A stretch of 64,000 bases of DNA from JAENVT01 sp031430695 (GTDB lineage: Bacteria > Actinomycetota > Acidimicrobiia > Acidimicrobiales > Ilumatobacteraceae): assembly GCA_031430695.1 (NCBI GenBank), contig JANPBZ010000121.1, forward strand, positions 22,256 to 86,255, written 5' to 3'. Positions 1-7,194 of the stretch are shown one piece after another. Numbering within the stretch: the stretch's first letter is position 1; each line of letters begins with the position of its first letter. The translations under genes and the position numbers were made by a program. Below the pieces are notes generated by a model. It saw nothing but the letters and a program-made list of their open reading frames with translations. It searched no databases and was not told the DNA's origin.

Positions 1-425
1 GGCCGCTTGTTGGCGACATCGATGCCCACCGGGCTGTCTGGACCGTAGAGCGACAACAGGACCAGTCCGGCCACGATCGTCGGCAGCGCGAAGGGAACAT
101 CGATCAACACTTCGAGAATGCGCTTGCCGACAAATCGATCGCGCACCAGCACCCAGGCGATCAGTGTGCCCATCGCGATGTTGATCACCGTGACGACCGC
201 AGCTGCAGTAACCGTGAGTCGAATGGCTGCGGCCGTCTGCTCGTTGGTGATCGAGCTCCAGAACTTGGCCCACCCGCCGTCGGTCGAGGTGACCACGACC
301 GCGACCAGCGGAATCAGCACCAGGAGGCTGAACCAGAGCATGGCAACGCCTAGACCGAGGCCGGAGACGGTCGAGAGCCCTCCCGACCGTCTCGACCTGC
401 GCACGTGCGTCGCACGGCTGACCAT
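1..425 (-). CDS. cysT: Sulfate ABC transporter permease CysT (partial)
   Basis: Inner-membrane permease subunit for sulfate/thiosulfate import. The 141 visible residues run from the N-terminus into the membrane domain. After a basic leader there is a first membrane helix (around LLVLIPLVAVVV), a second (AAAVVTVINIAMGTLIAWVLV), then the CysT-typical stretch VLIDVPFALPTIVAGLVLL followed by LYGPDSPVGID. The rest is cut off by the window edge. The ATG at 425 lies 14 nt after the stop of the sulfate-binding gene, so the two form an operon. CysW and CysA are expected further left. The assignment rests on the well-conserved ALPT/LYGP region. Confidence 0.9.
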   Translation of the reverse strand, partial: MVSRATHVRRSRRSGGLSTVSGLGLGVAMLWFSLLVLIPLVAVVVTSTDGGWAKFWSSITNEQTAAAIRLTVTAAAVVTVINIAMGTLIAWVLVRDRFVGKRILEVLIDVPFALPTIVAGLVLLSLYGPDSPVGIDVANKR

Positions 426-439
426 CGGTACCGCTGCCC

Positions 440-1489
440 TCAAGAGGCCTTCCCGCTCTCGAGGATGATCTTGGTGATGATTCCGGCGTCCTCGTCGAAG
501 AACTTCTTCGACAACGAACTCCAGCTCTCGAAGTCCTTTTCGACTGTCAGCAGGTTCGGGACGGCAGGGAAGGGATCGGTTGGGTCGTTAGCACCTTCGA
601 CCTCGCCGTAGTCGACACCATCGATGATCGGACGGAATCCCTTCTTGGCGAACTCCCGTTGTCCATCGATGCTGAGCACGAAGTCGAGCCATTCGGTGGC
701 CTTCGGATTGGCATCGATCAAAATGGCGCCAGGGTTCTCGATCAGGACTGTTGTGTCGGGGATGATGTAGTCGAACTCCTCGCCGGCTTGGTGAGCGAGG
801 ATCGCCTCGTTCTCGTAGGCCATCAGCACGTCGCCCGTGCCGCCGAGGAACGCGGCCGTGGCGTCGCGGCCGCTGTTGGGAAGCGCCACCACGTTGGCGA
901 AGAACGCCTTCAGATACGCCTCTGCGTCGGCCTCGCTACCTCCAGCGGTGATCACTTGACCCCAGCCGGCCAGGGCGTTCCACCGAGCTGCTCCCGACGA
1001 CGCCGGATTGGGTGTCACGATCTCGACGCCGGGCTTCACCAGATCGTCCCACGTCAGGATGTTCTTCGGATTGCCCGAACGCACTGCGAAGACGACGATC
1101 GACGACGAGACGACGCCCTTGTTGGATCCGGCGTTCCAGTCCTCGGCAACCAGTCCGTTGTCGACGAGGCGCGTCACGTCGCTGGCGACCGAGAAGTGCA
1201 CGTAGTCGGCCTCGAGCCCGTCGACAACAGCGCGGCTCTGGTCGCCGGACGCGCCGTACGACGTCTCGAACTCGATGTCGGCCCCCGCCGGGGTCTTCGC
1301 CCACGCATCGGCGATTGCCACGTTGGCGGCCTCGGGCACGGCGAACCCGACGATGCTGATCTTGTTGTCGCTGGGTGTCGCGGTAGGAGTGGTGTCTGCA
1401 CCGTCGGCAGCCGACGCCGCGCCGCAGGCCGACAGCGCGATCGCAGTCGCAACGGTGAAGTACAGGGCGCTTCTGAAGGGGGTTGGCAT
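440..1489 (-). CDS. sbp: Sulfate-binding lipoprotein of the ABC transporter
   Basis: Extracytoplasmic solute-binding protein (349 residues) delivering sulfate to the CysT permease encoded just downstream. The N-terminus has a hydrophobic signal ending in a lipobox (LSAC, Cys about residue 22), then an Ala/Thr/Asp-rich linker and the mature Sbp/CysP fold. Family motifs are visible: ISIVGFAVPEA at the mature start, TSYGASGDQSRAV, a LTWDDLVKPG segment and TPNPASSGAARWN in the ligand pocket. The ATG at 1489 lies 7 nt after a TAGTAT -10 box with no Shine-Dalgarno, so the message is probably leaderless. First gene of the cysP-cysT operon. Confidence 0.92.
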   Translation of the reverse strand: MPTPFRSALYFTVATAIALSACGAASAADGADTTPTATPSDNKISIVGFAVPEAANVAIADAWAKTPAGADIEFETSYGASGDQSRAVVDGLEADYVHFSVASDVTRLVDNGLVAEDWNAGSNKGVVSSSIVVFAVRSGNPKNILTWDDLVKPGVEIVTPNPASSGAARWNALAGWGQVITAGGSEADAEAYLKAFFANVVALPNSGRDATAAFLGGTGDVLMAYENEAILAHQAGEEFDYIIPDTTVLIENPGAILIDANPKATEWLDFVLSIDGQREFAKKGFRPIIDGVDYGEVEGANDPTDPFPAVPNLLTVEKDFESWSSLSKKFFDEDAGIITKIILESGKAS

Positions 1490-1496
1490 CGAGCAG

Positions 1497-1528
1497 ATAC
1501 TACCGAATGTTGATCAGATTAGTCAACA
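1497..1528 (-). promoter_or_regulatory. Promoter and probable sulfur operator of the sulfate transporter
   Basis: Read on the minus strand: -35 TTGACT (1521-1526), 18-nt spacer, -10 TAGTAT (1497-1502), then 7 nt to the ATG. An inverted repeat TGTTGA-N9-TCAACA (1508-1528) covers the -35 and spacer, a place where a repressor would block RNA polymerase. The 9-mer ATTGTTGAC and following bases recur in the promoter of the sulfite reductase at 49250. The identity of the regulator is not known from this window. Confidence 0.6.
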
Positions 1529-1569
1529 ATTCGTGAAAGGCGATTCCAACTTGTGAAACCGCGACGACC

Positions 1570-3057
1570 TCACCGTGTCGAGAGCGCAGCGCTCACCGTG
1601 GCGCGGATGGGGTCGACGGTCACGGTGGTTTCGTTGGCGAAACGTGTCATCGCAGTCGCGTCGCCGATGACGGCGGGAATGCCGAGCTCGCGGGCAATGA
1701 TCGCGGCGTGAGATGCGAGTCCGCCGGTGGTGGTGACGAGCGCCCCAGCGTGCGAGAGGATCGTGTTCCACGACGGACTGGTGAATCGTGTGATGACCAC
1801 ATCGCCAGGCTCGATCACGTTGAGTGCCGTAGCTGGATCGCTGACCACGACGGCTCGGCCCGTATACGCCAGCATGCCGATCCCGATCGCGCCGGCAGGA
1901 TCGCTGCTCATGTGGTCGGCCGCAGCGAGTTGTGCGGAACCCATCAGCGAGAGCGATCGTGGCAGCGCGCTGAGCGGTGGGATGGCGAACTCGGGCCCGA
2001 GGGTCTGAGGTGCCTCGAGCCGTGATAGACGAGCCCGGTCGGCTTGTCGCTGGGCGATCTCGGCGGACCGAGGTCGGTTGCCTGTCTGCAGGCAGGCGAT
2101 CAGTTCCTCTGTGGTCATCTCGATGGCGAGGTCGGGCGGGTCAAGGACAAGTCGCCGGCCGGCTTCGAGCATGGCGCGTCGCAGGAGGCCCATCGGCCAC
2201 GCACCAGTGATGGCTCCGTTGTCGTCGCGAAGCGGTACTGCGGCGCGTGCGTCCTCAACGAGGTGACGCAGTTCCTCGTGGCATTCGCTTGGCACGAGCG
2301 GTCGCAAATCGAGGGGCTCGAGTTCATCGGTCGTGGATCGCGTTGCCGGGTGACGTGACAGCTCGACCCATGCCTGACTGTCGAGGTCGTAGCCAGTCAC
2401 GAGCTGCCACGGAGGCGGCTGAACCGTGCCGGCCGACAAAGGCGAGGCCCCAATGAGCGCGCGCATCGCTGTGGCCGGGGTGATTCCCCACTCTGAGCAT
2501 CGAGCGATGAGCAGACCGATCGGCAGCAGATCGTCACCGTGAAGTTCGAAGTGACGAAGGTATCCGTCGACGGCCAATGCCCGGCACGCTCGCACGTGGT
2601 CGATCAGTTGATCCGACGTCAACGATGCCGGATCGATGGACTGCACCCGCTCGTTGCGTTCGCACCAAGTTGCCCGCTCGTCGTCGAACCAGGCGGTGGC
2701 TGCCGCCCGCCACGGCCGCGTTTCGAGAGCGCGTCGAGCTGCGCGGTTGCGACGGCGGAACTCGGGATGCAGCCGCGCCATCAGCCACACTGCTGCAGCG
2801 GGCGGCTGGCGCCGCATTTGGCGCGGTCCAGCGAGCGGAACCGGCGTGATGTAGAGGTGACCATGCACATAGGCGACATCGAGACCGCGGGCCAATACCC
2901 CGTAGCGGGCCATGTACGTAGCCATTCCGGGCGGGCACGTCTCGGCGTACAGAAGTTGGTACTCCGCGGTCAGCGCTCCGGGAAAGTGGTCAGAGAGGCT
3001 CATCCAGCCGCCCTTGCCCGGCGGCTCGAAATTGAACTCGTCAACGGTGATGGTCAT
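1570..3057 (-). CDS. PEP-utilising mobile (swivelling His) domain protein without an ATP-grasp domain
   Basis: 495 residues. The C-terminal 80 residues carry the swivelling phosphohistidine domain of PEP synthase/rifampin phosphotransferase proteins: TTGGLASHAAIIARELGIPAV, with the catalytic His in SHAA. The preceding 400 residues resemble the middle (substrate-side) part of rifampin-phosphotransferase-like proteins, but I see no N-terminal ATP-grasp domain. The phosphate donor would have to come from elsewhere, or the protein is non-catalytic. The ATG at 3057 overlaps the stop of the tetR gene (ATGA), so the two are translationally coupled and the TetR probably controls it. The substrate is unknown. 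Confidence 0.75.
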   Translation of the reverse strand: MTITVDEFNFEPPGKGGWMSLSDHFPGALTAEYQLLYAETCPPGMATYMARYGVLARGLDVAYVHGHLYITPVPLAGPRQMRRQPPAAAVWLMARLHPEFRRRNRAARRALETRPWRAAATAWFDDERATWCERNERVQSIDPASLTSDQLIDHVRACRALAVDGYLRHFELHGDDLLPIGLLIARCSEWGITPATAMRALIGASPLSAGTVQPPPWQLVTGYDLDSQAWVELSRHPATRSTTDELEPLDLRPLVPSECHEELRHLVEDARAAVPLRDDNGAITGAWPMGLLRRAMLEAGRRLVLDPPDLAIEMTTEELIACLQTGNRPRSAEIAQRQADRARLSRLEAPQTLGPEFAIPPLSALPRSLSLMGSAQLAAADHMSSDPAGAIGIGMLAYTGRAVVVSDPATALNVIEPGDVVITRFTSPSWNTILSHAGALVTTTGGLASHAAIIARELGIPAVIGDATAMTRFANETTVTVDPIRATVSAALSTR

Positions 3058-3683
3058 GTCGGATCCTTCATGGTCGTGGAAACTGGCTCCGTGCGGCCGG
3101 AGCGGCGCGGTTGTTGCGGATTCGTGGCGTTGATCAATGCGTCTACCGCCCACAGTGACGCGTCCACGGCTTCGTCGACGTCGAGTTCTTGCCGATCGGT
3201 CAGCTCGACTACTGCGACCGAGCCGCTGACGAGCAGCAACATGGAGATCAACCGTTGCCCAGGCTGCGACTGCGGATCGATGCCGAAGCGGCTGAGGTAT
3301 CCGGACAACTCCCGCCGACTGGCGTCAAGGCGGGCTCGCCGCATCGCTCGTCCGGCGCTGGAGGACATCTGATGGCGCAATAGAGGGAGGTTCTTTGAGA
3401 AGTCGTGCCACATCGCTCGCTGAAATGCGGCGAAGTCATCGTCGCCGTCCCGAGTCGGCGCCTGCCCGTCACTGAGTGCTCGCCGAGACGGTTCTGCCGC
3501 TGCAGCGACGAGCAGGTCATCCTTGGTGGGAAAGTAACGGTAGATCGTTGCCAACGACACACCGCTGTGTCGGGCGACGGCGGGCACCGACAACTCGTCC
3601 AACGAACCGTCGGCCACGAGTTCGAGCACCGATCCGAGCACCTTGCGCCGAGTGTGTTCCCGATGTTCGTCACGCAATCCCAC
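3054..3683 (-). CDS. TetR-family transcriptional regulator
   Basis: About 209 residues. N-terminal TetR helix-turn-helix: HTRRKVLGSVLELVADGSLDELSVPAVARHSGVSLATIYRYFPTKDDLL, with the diagnostic GVSLATIYRYFPTKDDL. The rest is an all-helical ligand domain. I chose the GTG at 3683 because a TTGACA-N17-CACAAT promoter places +1 exactly there. An ATG ten codons upstream (3713) would sit inside the promoter with no room for a ribosome site. The gene is coupled to the PEP-mobile-domain gene and has a palindrome upstream, so autoregulation is likely. The inducer is unknown. Confidence 0.85.
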   Translation of the reverse strand: MGLRDEHREHTRRKVLGSVLELVADGSLDELSVPAVARHSGVSLATIYRYFPTKDDLLVAAAAEPSRRALSDGQAPTRDGDDDFAAFQRAMWHDFSKNLPLLRHQMSSSAGRAMRRARLDASRRELSGYLSRFGIDPQSQPGQRLISMLLLVSGSVAVVELTDRQELDVDEAVDASLWAVDALINATNPQQPRRSGRTEPVSTTMKDPT

Positions 3684-3689
3684 GCGAGC

Positions 3690-3735
3690 ATTGTGCCTTA
3701 ATGAGATGATCATGTCAAGATGATATGATCATCTT
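3690..3735 (-). promoter_or_regulatory. Leaderless promoter with TetR operator palindrome
   Basis: Minus strand: -35 TTGACA (3713-3718), exactly 17 nt, -10 CACAAT (3690-3695), then 6 nt to a GTG start. A perfect palindrome, AAGATGAT-ATG-ATCATCTT (3717-3735), overlaps the -35 box. This is the layout expected of an autoregulated TetR gene. Confidence 0.7.
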
Positions 3736-3753
3736 GCTTTCAAGATTCGCAGA

Positions 3754-4647
3754 TCACACGGCGCCGTTGACGCTGGTTCTGATCGAGTACAGCGATGTTG
3801 TTGCGGTGATGAAGAGGCGGTTGCGCTGCGGGCCGCCGAAGGTGAGGTTGGCGGCCGCCTCCGGCAGGTGCAGTTTGCCGACCAAGGTGCCGTCGGGGTC
3901 GAAGCAGTGCACACCATCTCCGACGGCGGCCCACACGCGTCCGGCGTCGTCGAGACGAATGCCATCGAAATGGCCAGCCGAACATTCGGCAAACAGCCGG
4001 CCGGTGCCGAGCACCGCGTGTTCGTCGACCGAGAAGACCCGGATGTGGTTCCGCAGCGAATCGGCGATGTAGACGTGTGACTCGTCGAGCGAGAACGCAA
4101 GACCGTTGGGTCGCTCGAAGTCATCGCCCACTGTGCTGACAGAGCCTGTCGCGGGATCGCATCGGTACACATTGCAGCGGCCGATTTCACTCGTGGCGCG
4201 GTGCCCCTCGTAGTCGCTGTCGATTCCGTATGCCGGATCGGTGAACCAGATGGATCCGTCGGATCGCACCACGAGGTCGTTCGGACTGTTCAGCTGCTTG
4301 CCGTCGAAGCGGTCGGCGATGACGCTGACTGATCCATCGTGTTCGGTTCGGCTGACGCGGCGATTGCGGTGTTCGCACGTGACCAGACGACCCTGCGCGT
4401 CGAGTGTGTTTCCGTTGGAGTAGCCGGCCGGCTCCCGGAACGGGCCGACGTTGCCGGTCATCTCGTCCCAACGCAGCATGCGGTCGTTGGGTATGTCACT
4501 CCACACCACGTACCGACCAGCAGGCACGTAGACGGGGCCCTCCGCCCAGCGGCAGCCGTCGTAGAGCCGTTCGATCCGGGAGTCGCCGCGGCACGCCGCG
4601 AACCGCTCGTCGATGACCTCGAACCGTGCTGCGATTGTCTCTGGCAT
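3754..4647 (-). CDS. SMP-30/gluconolactonase-like lactonase
   Basis: 297-residue six-bladed beta-propeller of the SMP-30/gluconolactonase/LRE family, which hydrolyses sugar lactones or similar esters using one divalent metal. The expected metal-site residues are present: Glu in WAEGPVYVP (about residue 36), Asn in NGNTLDAQG and NDLVVRSDG, and Asp in IADSLRNHIRV. There is no signal peptide, so it is cytoplasmic. It lies upstream of, and on the same strand as, the tetR gene with a 40-nt gap that holds the TetR operator, so the two are probably separately transcribed. Confidence 0.88.
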   Translation of the reverse strand: MPETIAARFEVIDERFAACRGDSRIERLYDGCRWAEGPVYVPAGRYVVWSDIPNDRMLRWDEMTGNVGPFREPAGYSNGNTLDAQGRLVTCEHRNRRVSRTEHDGSVSVIADRFDGKQLNSPNDLVVRSDGSIWFTDPAYGIDSDYEGHRATSEIGRCNVYRCDPATGSVSTVGDDFERPNGLAFSLDESHVYIADSLRNHIRVFSVDEHAVLGTGRLFAECSAGHFDGIRLDDAGRVWAAVGDGVHCFDPDGTLVGKLHLPEAAANLTFGGPQRNRLFITATTSLYSIRTSVNGAV

Positions 4648-4696
4648 GGCCCTCCCTCGATGCCGCAGATGCTACGGCTTCGACGGGTTACCGGGG

Positions 4697-5248
4697 CTAG
4701 AAGCGCTCGACGGTGGTGGTGTGCCTGGCAAATCGCGGCATCGTGAGCGCTGACAACGCGATCATCGCACCGGCGATCACCGCGAGCCAGGCCATCGATG
4801 ATTCGAGGGCGAGCGAGCGCTCGAACGACGATGTCTGTACGGCCCCGACGAAGCCGGCGATCCCGAGAACGGTGCCGAAGAAGGTCGCGCCGCTCCGGGA
4901 GTGAGTGGCGCCAGCGATCAGCAAGCAGAGGCCGAGGGCAATCTCGACCAAGCCCAGGGTCGTGGTATGCGTGAACCACAGCACGGTGACGACCGGTTCT
5001 GACATCGAACTGTCGAGGCCTCCGCGCGTGATTGCGATCAATCCGACCACGAGCAGTACGAGGCCGCCGATGGCCGTGATGATTGCATCGGGTGCCCAGC
5101 GCGTCGTGTACGCAACGCGAACCTGACCGGCCGGGATCGCCGGAGCGGGCGCGAGGATCTCGCCCTCGACGGGTACTTCGATGGACATGGGGGGCGTCTC
5201 GATGATGGTGTCGGTTCGTTCGTGAAGTGGACCCTCTGTGTGCGTCAT
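4697..5248 (-). CDS. Stress-regulated four-helix membrane protein (paralogue A)
   Basis: 183 residues. A soluble N-terminus begins with the motif TEGPLHERTD and a Pro/Val-rich linker. It is followed by about four membrane helices (AIITAIGGLVLLVVGLIAI, TTLGLVEIALGLCLLIAGA, FFGTVLGIAGFVGAVQ, MAWLAVIAGAMIALSAL). A close paralogue lies at 16089-16655 and shares the N-terminal motif and the ALESSMAWLAV segment. The ATG at 5248 has GGAGAG upstream. The gene is preceded by a SigB/SigF-type promoter. No named function is recognised. A role at the envelope in stress is inferred only from the promoter. Confidence 0.8.
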   Translation of the reverse strand: MTHTEGPLHERTDTIIETPPMSIEVPVEGEILAPAPAIPAGQVRVAYTTRWAPDAIITAIGGLVLLVVGLIAITRGGLDSSMSEPVVTVLWFTHTTTLGLVEIALGLCLLIAGATHSRSGATFFGTVLGIAGFVGAVQTSSFERSLALESSMAWLAVIAGAMIALSALTMPRFARHTTTVERF

Positions 5249-5292
5249 CGCTGTTCTCTCCAGACTGTCTTGTTGACTGCTGAAATCGAGAA

Positions 5293-5318
5293 GTTCCCCA
5301 TCAACCTCGCTTCTAAAC
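5293..5318 (-). promoter_or_regulatory. SigB/SigF-type promoter of membrane paralogue A
   Basis: Minus strand: GTTT (5315-5318), 16 nt, GGGAAC (5293-5298), about 45 nt before the start codon. It matches the GTTT-N13-16-GGG(A/T)A consensus of general-stress sigma factors and has the same 16-nt spacer as five other sites in this window. Confidence 0.65.
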
Positions 5319-5338
5319 AAGCTGGCCCGATCGGAACC

Positions 5339-5830
5339 TCACAGCGGCGGACGGCGCTTTGACGAGATCAGACCGGTGTCGAAGCCGGCCTGATGGAGAC
5401 CTCCGCGGAATCGCGCGTGCTCGATCTTCAAGCAGCGGTCCATCACGGCGGTGCGGCCTGCACTGGTGACGATCTCGACCGCTTCGGGGGAGTGCAAGCC
5501 GAGCTGCGCCCAGAACGTGCGCGTGCCCGGTATCGCCACGACTTCGGCAGCGACGGCCGGCAGCTCGCTGGCCCTGCGGAACACGTCGACCAGATCCGGA
5601 ACGCCCGGAAGGTCGGCGAGTGTTGGGTAGACCGGCCGCCCGAGGACCTCGCCTCCTCTGGGATTCACGAACCACACGTCATCGAACGCGCAGCTCGAAG
5701 ACAAGAGGTACGTGGCAACGAAGTAGCTCGCCCGGCTGGGGTCGGCCGACATCCCGACGACGGCCACCGACGACGTGGACCGGATGATCTCCAAACGCTC
5801 GCGCGCGGTGGGGTTGTGCCAGGCGGTCAT
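5339..5830 (-). CDS. CoA-binding domain protein (YccU-like)
   Basis: 163 residues with a single Rossmann-type CoA-binding domain: SSVAVVGMSADPSRASYFVATYL at the nucleotide loop, FVNPRGGEVLGRPVYPTLADLP, and a late MDRCLKIEHAR segment. Such single-domain proteins resemble the CoA-binding part of succinyl-CoA synthetase alpha, but their role is not established. The ATG at 5830 overlaps the stop of the upstream sulfhydrylase gene (ATGA). The two are translationally coupled, an association seen with O-acetylhomoserine sulfhydrylases in other actinobacteria. Confidence 0.85.
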   Translation of the reverse strand: MTAWHNPTARERLEIIRSTSSVAVVGMSADPSRASYFVATYLLSSSCAFDDVWFVNPRGGEVLGRPVYPTLADLPGVPDLVDVFRRASELPAVAAEVVAIPGTRTFWAQLGLHSPEAVEIVTSAGRTAVMDRCLKIEHARFRGGLHQAGFDTGLISSKRRPPL

Positions 5831-7137
5831 CCGACCACCTCGGTCGCGATGCTCAACGCTTGCTCGATGTCCCAGATGATGTCGTCGGCATCCTCGATGC
5901 CGACCGAGATGCGGATCAGATCCGGCGGCACGCCTCCCGCTTCGAGCGCCGAGTCGGAGAGTTGCCGATGCGTGGTGCTGGCCGGGTGAATGACCAGCGT
6001 GCGCGTATCGCCGATGTTGGCCAGATGACTGCACAGTTCCAACGCCTCGATGAACGCCTGTCCGGCGACGCGACCGCCGGCGACTCCGAACGAGAACACA
6101 GCGCCCGGACCCAGCGGGAGGTAGCGGGCGGCACGATCGTGATGAGGGTGATCCGCAAGGCCTGCCCAACGGACCCACGACACGCCGGGATTTCGAGACA
6201 AGGCATCGGCGACAGCGCGAGCGTTGGCGAGATGAGCATCCATTCGCTGCGGGAGCGTCTCGACGCCCTGCATGAGCAGGAATGCGTTGAACGGTGCCAG
6301 TGTCGGCCCGACATCGCGGAGCTGTTCGGCGCGCAGCCTGGTGCAGAACGCGAACTCGCCGAAGTTGTTCCACCACGACAAGCCGCCATATGACGGCACC
6401 GGTTCGGTCATCCGCGGGAAGTTGCCGTTGCCCCAATCGAAGCGACCTGATTCGATCACCACGCCGCCGAGGGAGGTGCCATGGCCTCCGAGGAACTTCG
6501 TTGCCGAATGCACAACGATGTCGGCACCCCATTCGATTGGCCGGCACAGGTACGGAGTCGCCACCGTTGCATCGACGACGAGTGGAATTCCAGCTTGATG
6601 GGCGACTGCCGCGAGACCTTCGAGATCCGCTACGACACCGGACGGGTTGGCGACGACCTCGGTGTAGATCAGCTTGGTGTTCGGCTGTACGGCGGCGGCG
6701 AAGTCGGCGGGTTGATCGCCTGCCACGAACGTGGTCGCGACGCCGAACCGGGCCAGCGTTCCCTCGAGCAGCGTCCGCGTGCCGCCGTACAACTGCGCCG
6801 AGGAAACCACATGGTCGCCTGTCTCGCAGAGCGCGCTGATCGCCAGGAATTCAGCCGACTGACCGCTGGCCGTCGCCACCGCACCGATGCCGCCTTCGAG
6901 GCTGGCCAGTCGCTCCTCGAACGCGGCGACGGTGGGATTGCTGATGCGGCTGTAGACGTTGCCGTACTTCTGCAACGCGAAGAGATCGGCGGCGTCGGCG
7001 GTGTCTTCGAAGACGAAGCTCGTGGTCTGGAAGATCGGCACGGCGCGGGCGCCCGTGATCGGTTCGGGTCGTGCGCCGGCGTGAATTGCGCGCGTGCGAA
7101 AGCCCCATTCGCGTTCGGTGCGCTGTTCGGGAGACAT
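5827..7137 (-). CDS. metY: O-acetylhomoserine aminocarboxypropyltransferase/sulfhydrylase (MetY type)
   Basis: 436-residue PLP enzyme of the Cys/Met metabolism family, predicted to make homocysteine from O-acetylhomoserine and sulfide. Visible signatures are the N-terminal RAIHAGARPEP, FQTTSFVFEDTADAADLFAL, YSRISNPTVAAFEERLASLEGG, and the PLP lysine in VVHSATKFLGGHGTSLGG. The length fits the MetY subgroup, which is longer than MetB. The start ATG (7137) has no Shine-Dalgarno. A GACAAT box 7 nt upstream suggests a leaderless message. It is divergent from the molybdoenzyme at 7195 with only 57 bp between, which leaves no room for a SAM riboswitch. A related gamma-lyase activity cannot be excluded. 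Confidence 0.9.
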   Translation of the reverse strand: MSPEQRTEREWGFRTRAIHAGARPEPITGARAVPIFQTTSFVFEDTADAADLFALQKYGNVYSRISNPTVAAFEERLASLEGGIGAVATASGQSAEFLAISALCETGDHVVSSAQLYGGTRTLLEGTLARFGVATTFVAGDQPADFAAAVQPNTKLIYTEVVANPSGVVADLEGLAAVAHQAGIPLVVDATVATPYLCRPIEWGADIVVHSATKFLGGHGTSLGGVVIESGRFDWGNGNFPRMTEPVPSYGGLSWWNNFGEFAFCTRLRAEQLRDVGPTLAPFNAFLLMQGVETLPQRMDAHLANARAVADALSRNPGVSWVRWAGLADHPHHDRAARYLPLGPGAVFSFGVAGGRVAGQAFIEALELCSHLANIGDTRTLVIHPASTTHRQLSDSALEAGGVPPDLIRISVGIEDADDIIWDIEQALSIATEVVG

Positions 7138-7194
7138 GGGGCCGATTGTCGCGCGTGGCTGCCAACGTGGCTGTTGTGGAAGCATGAATCGCAT

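Noticed and set aside
7138..7194. Possible SAM riboswitch before metY
   Set aside because: Only 57 bp separate the divergent starts, too short for a known riboswitch, and the start appears leaderless.
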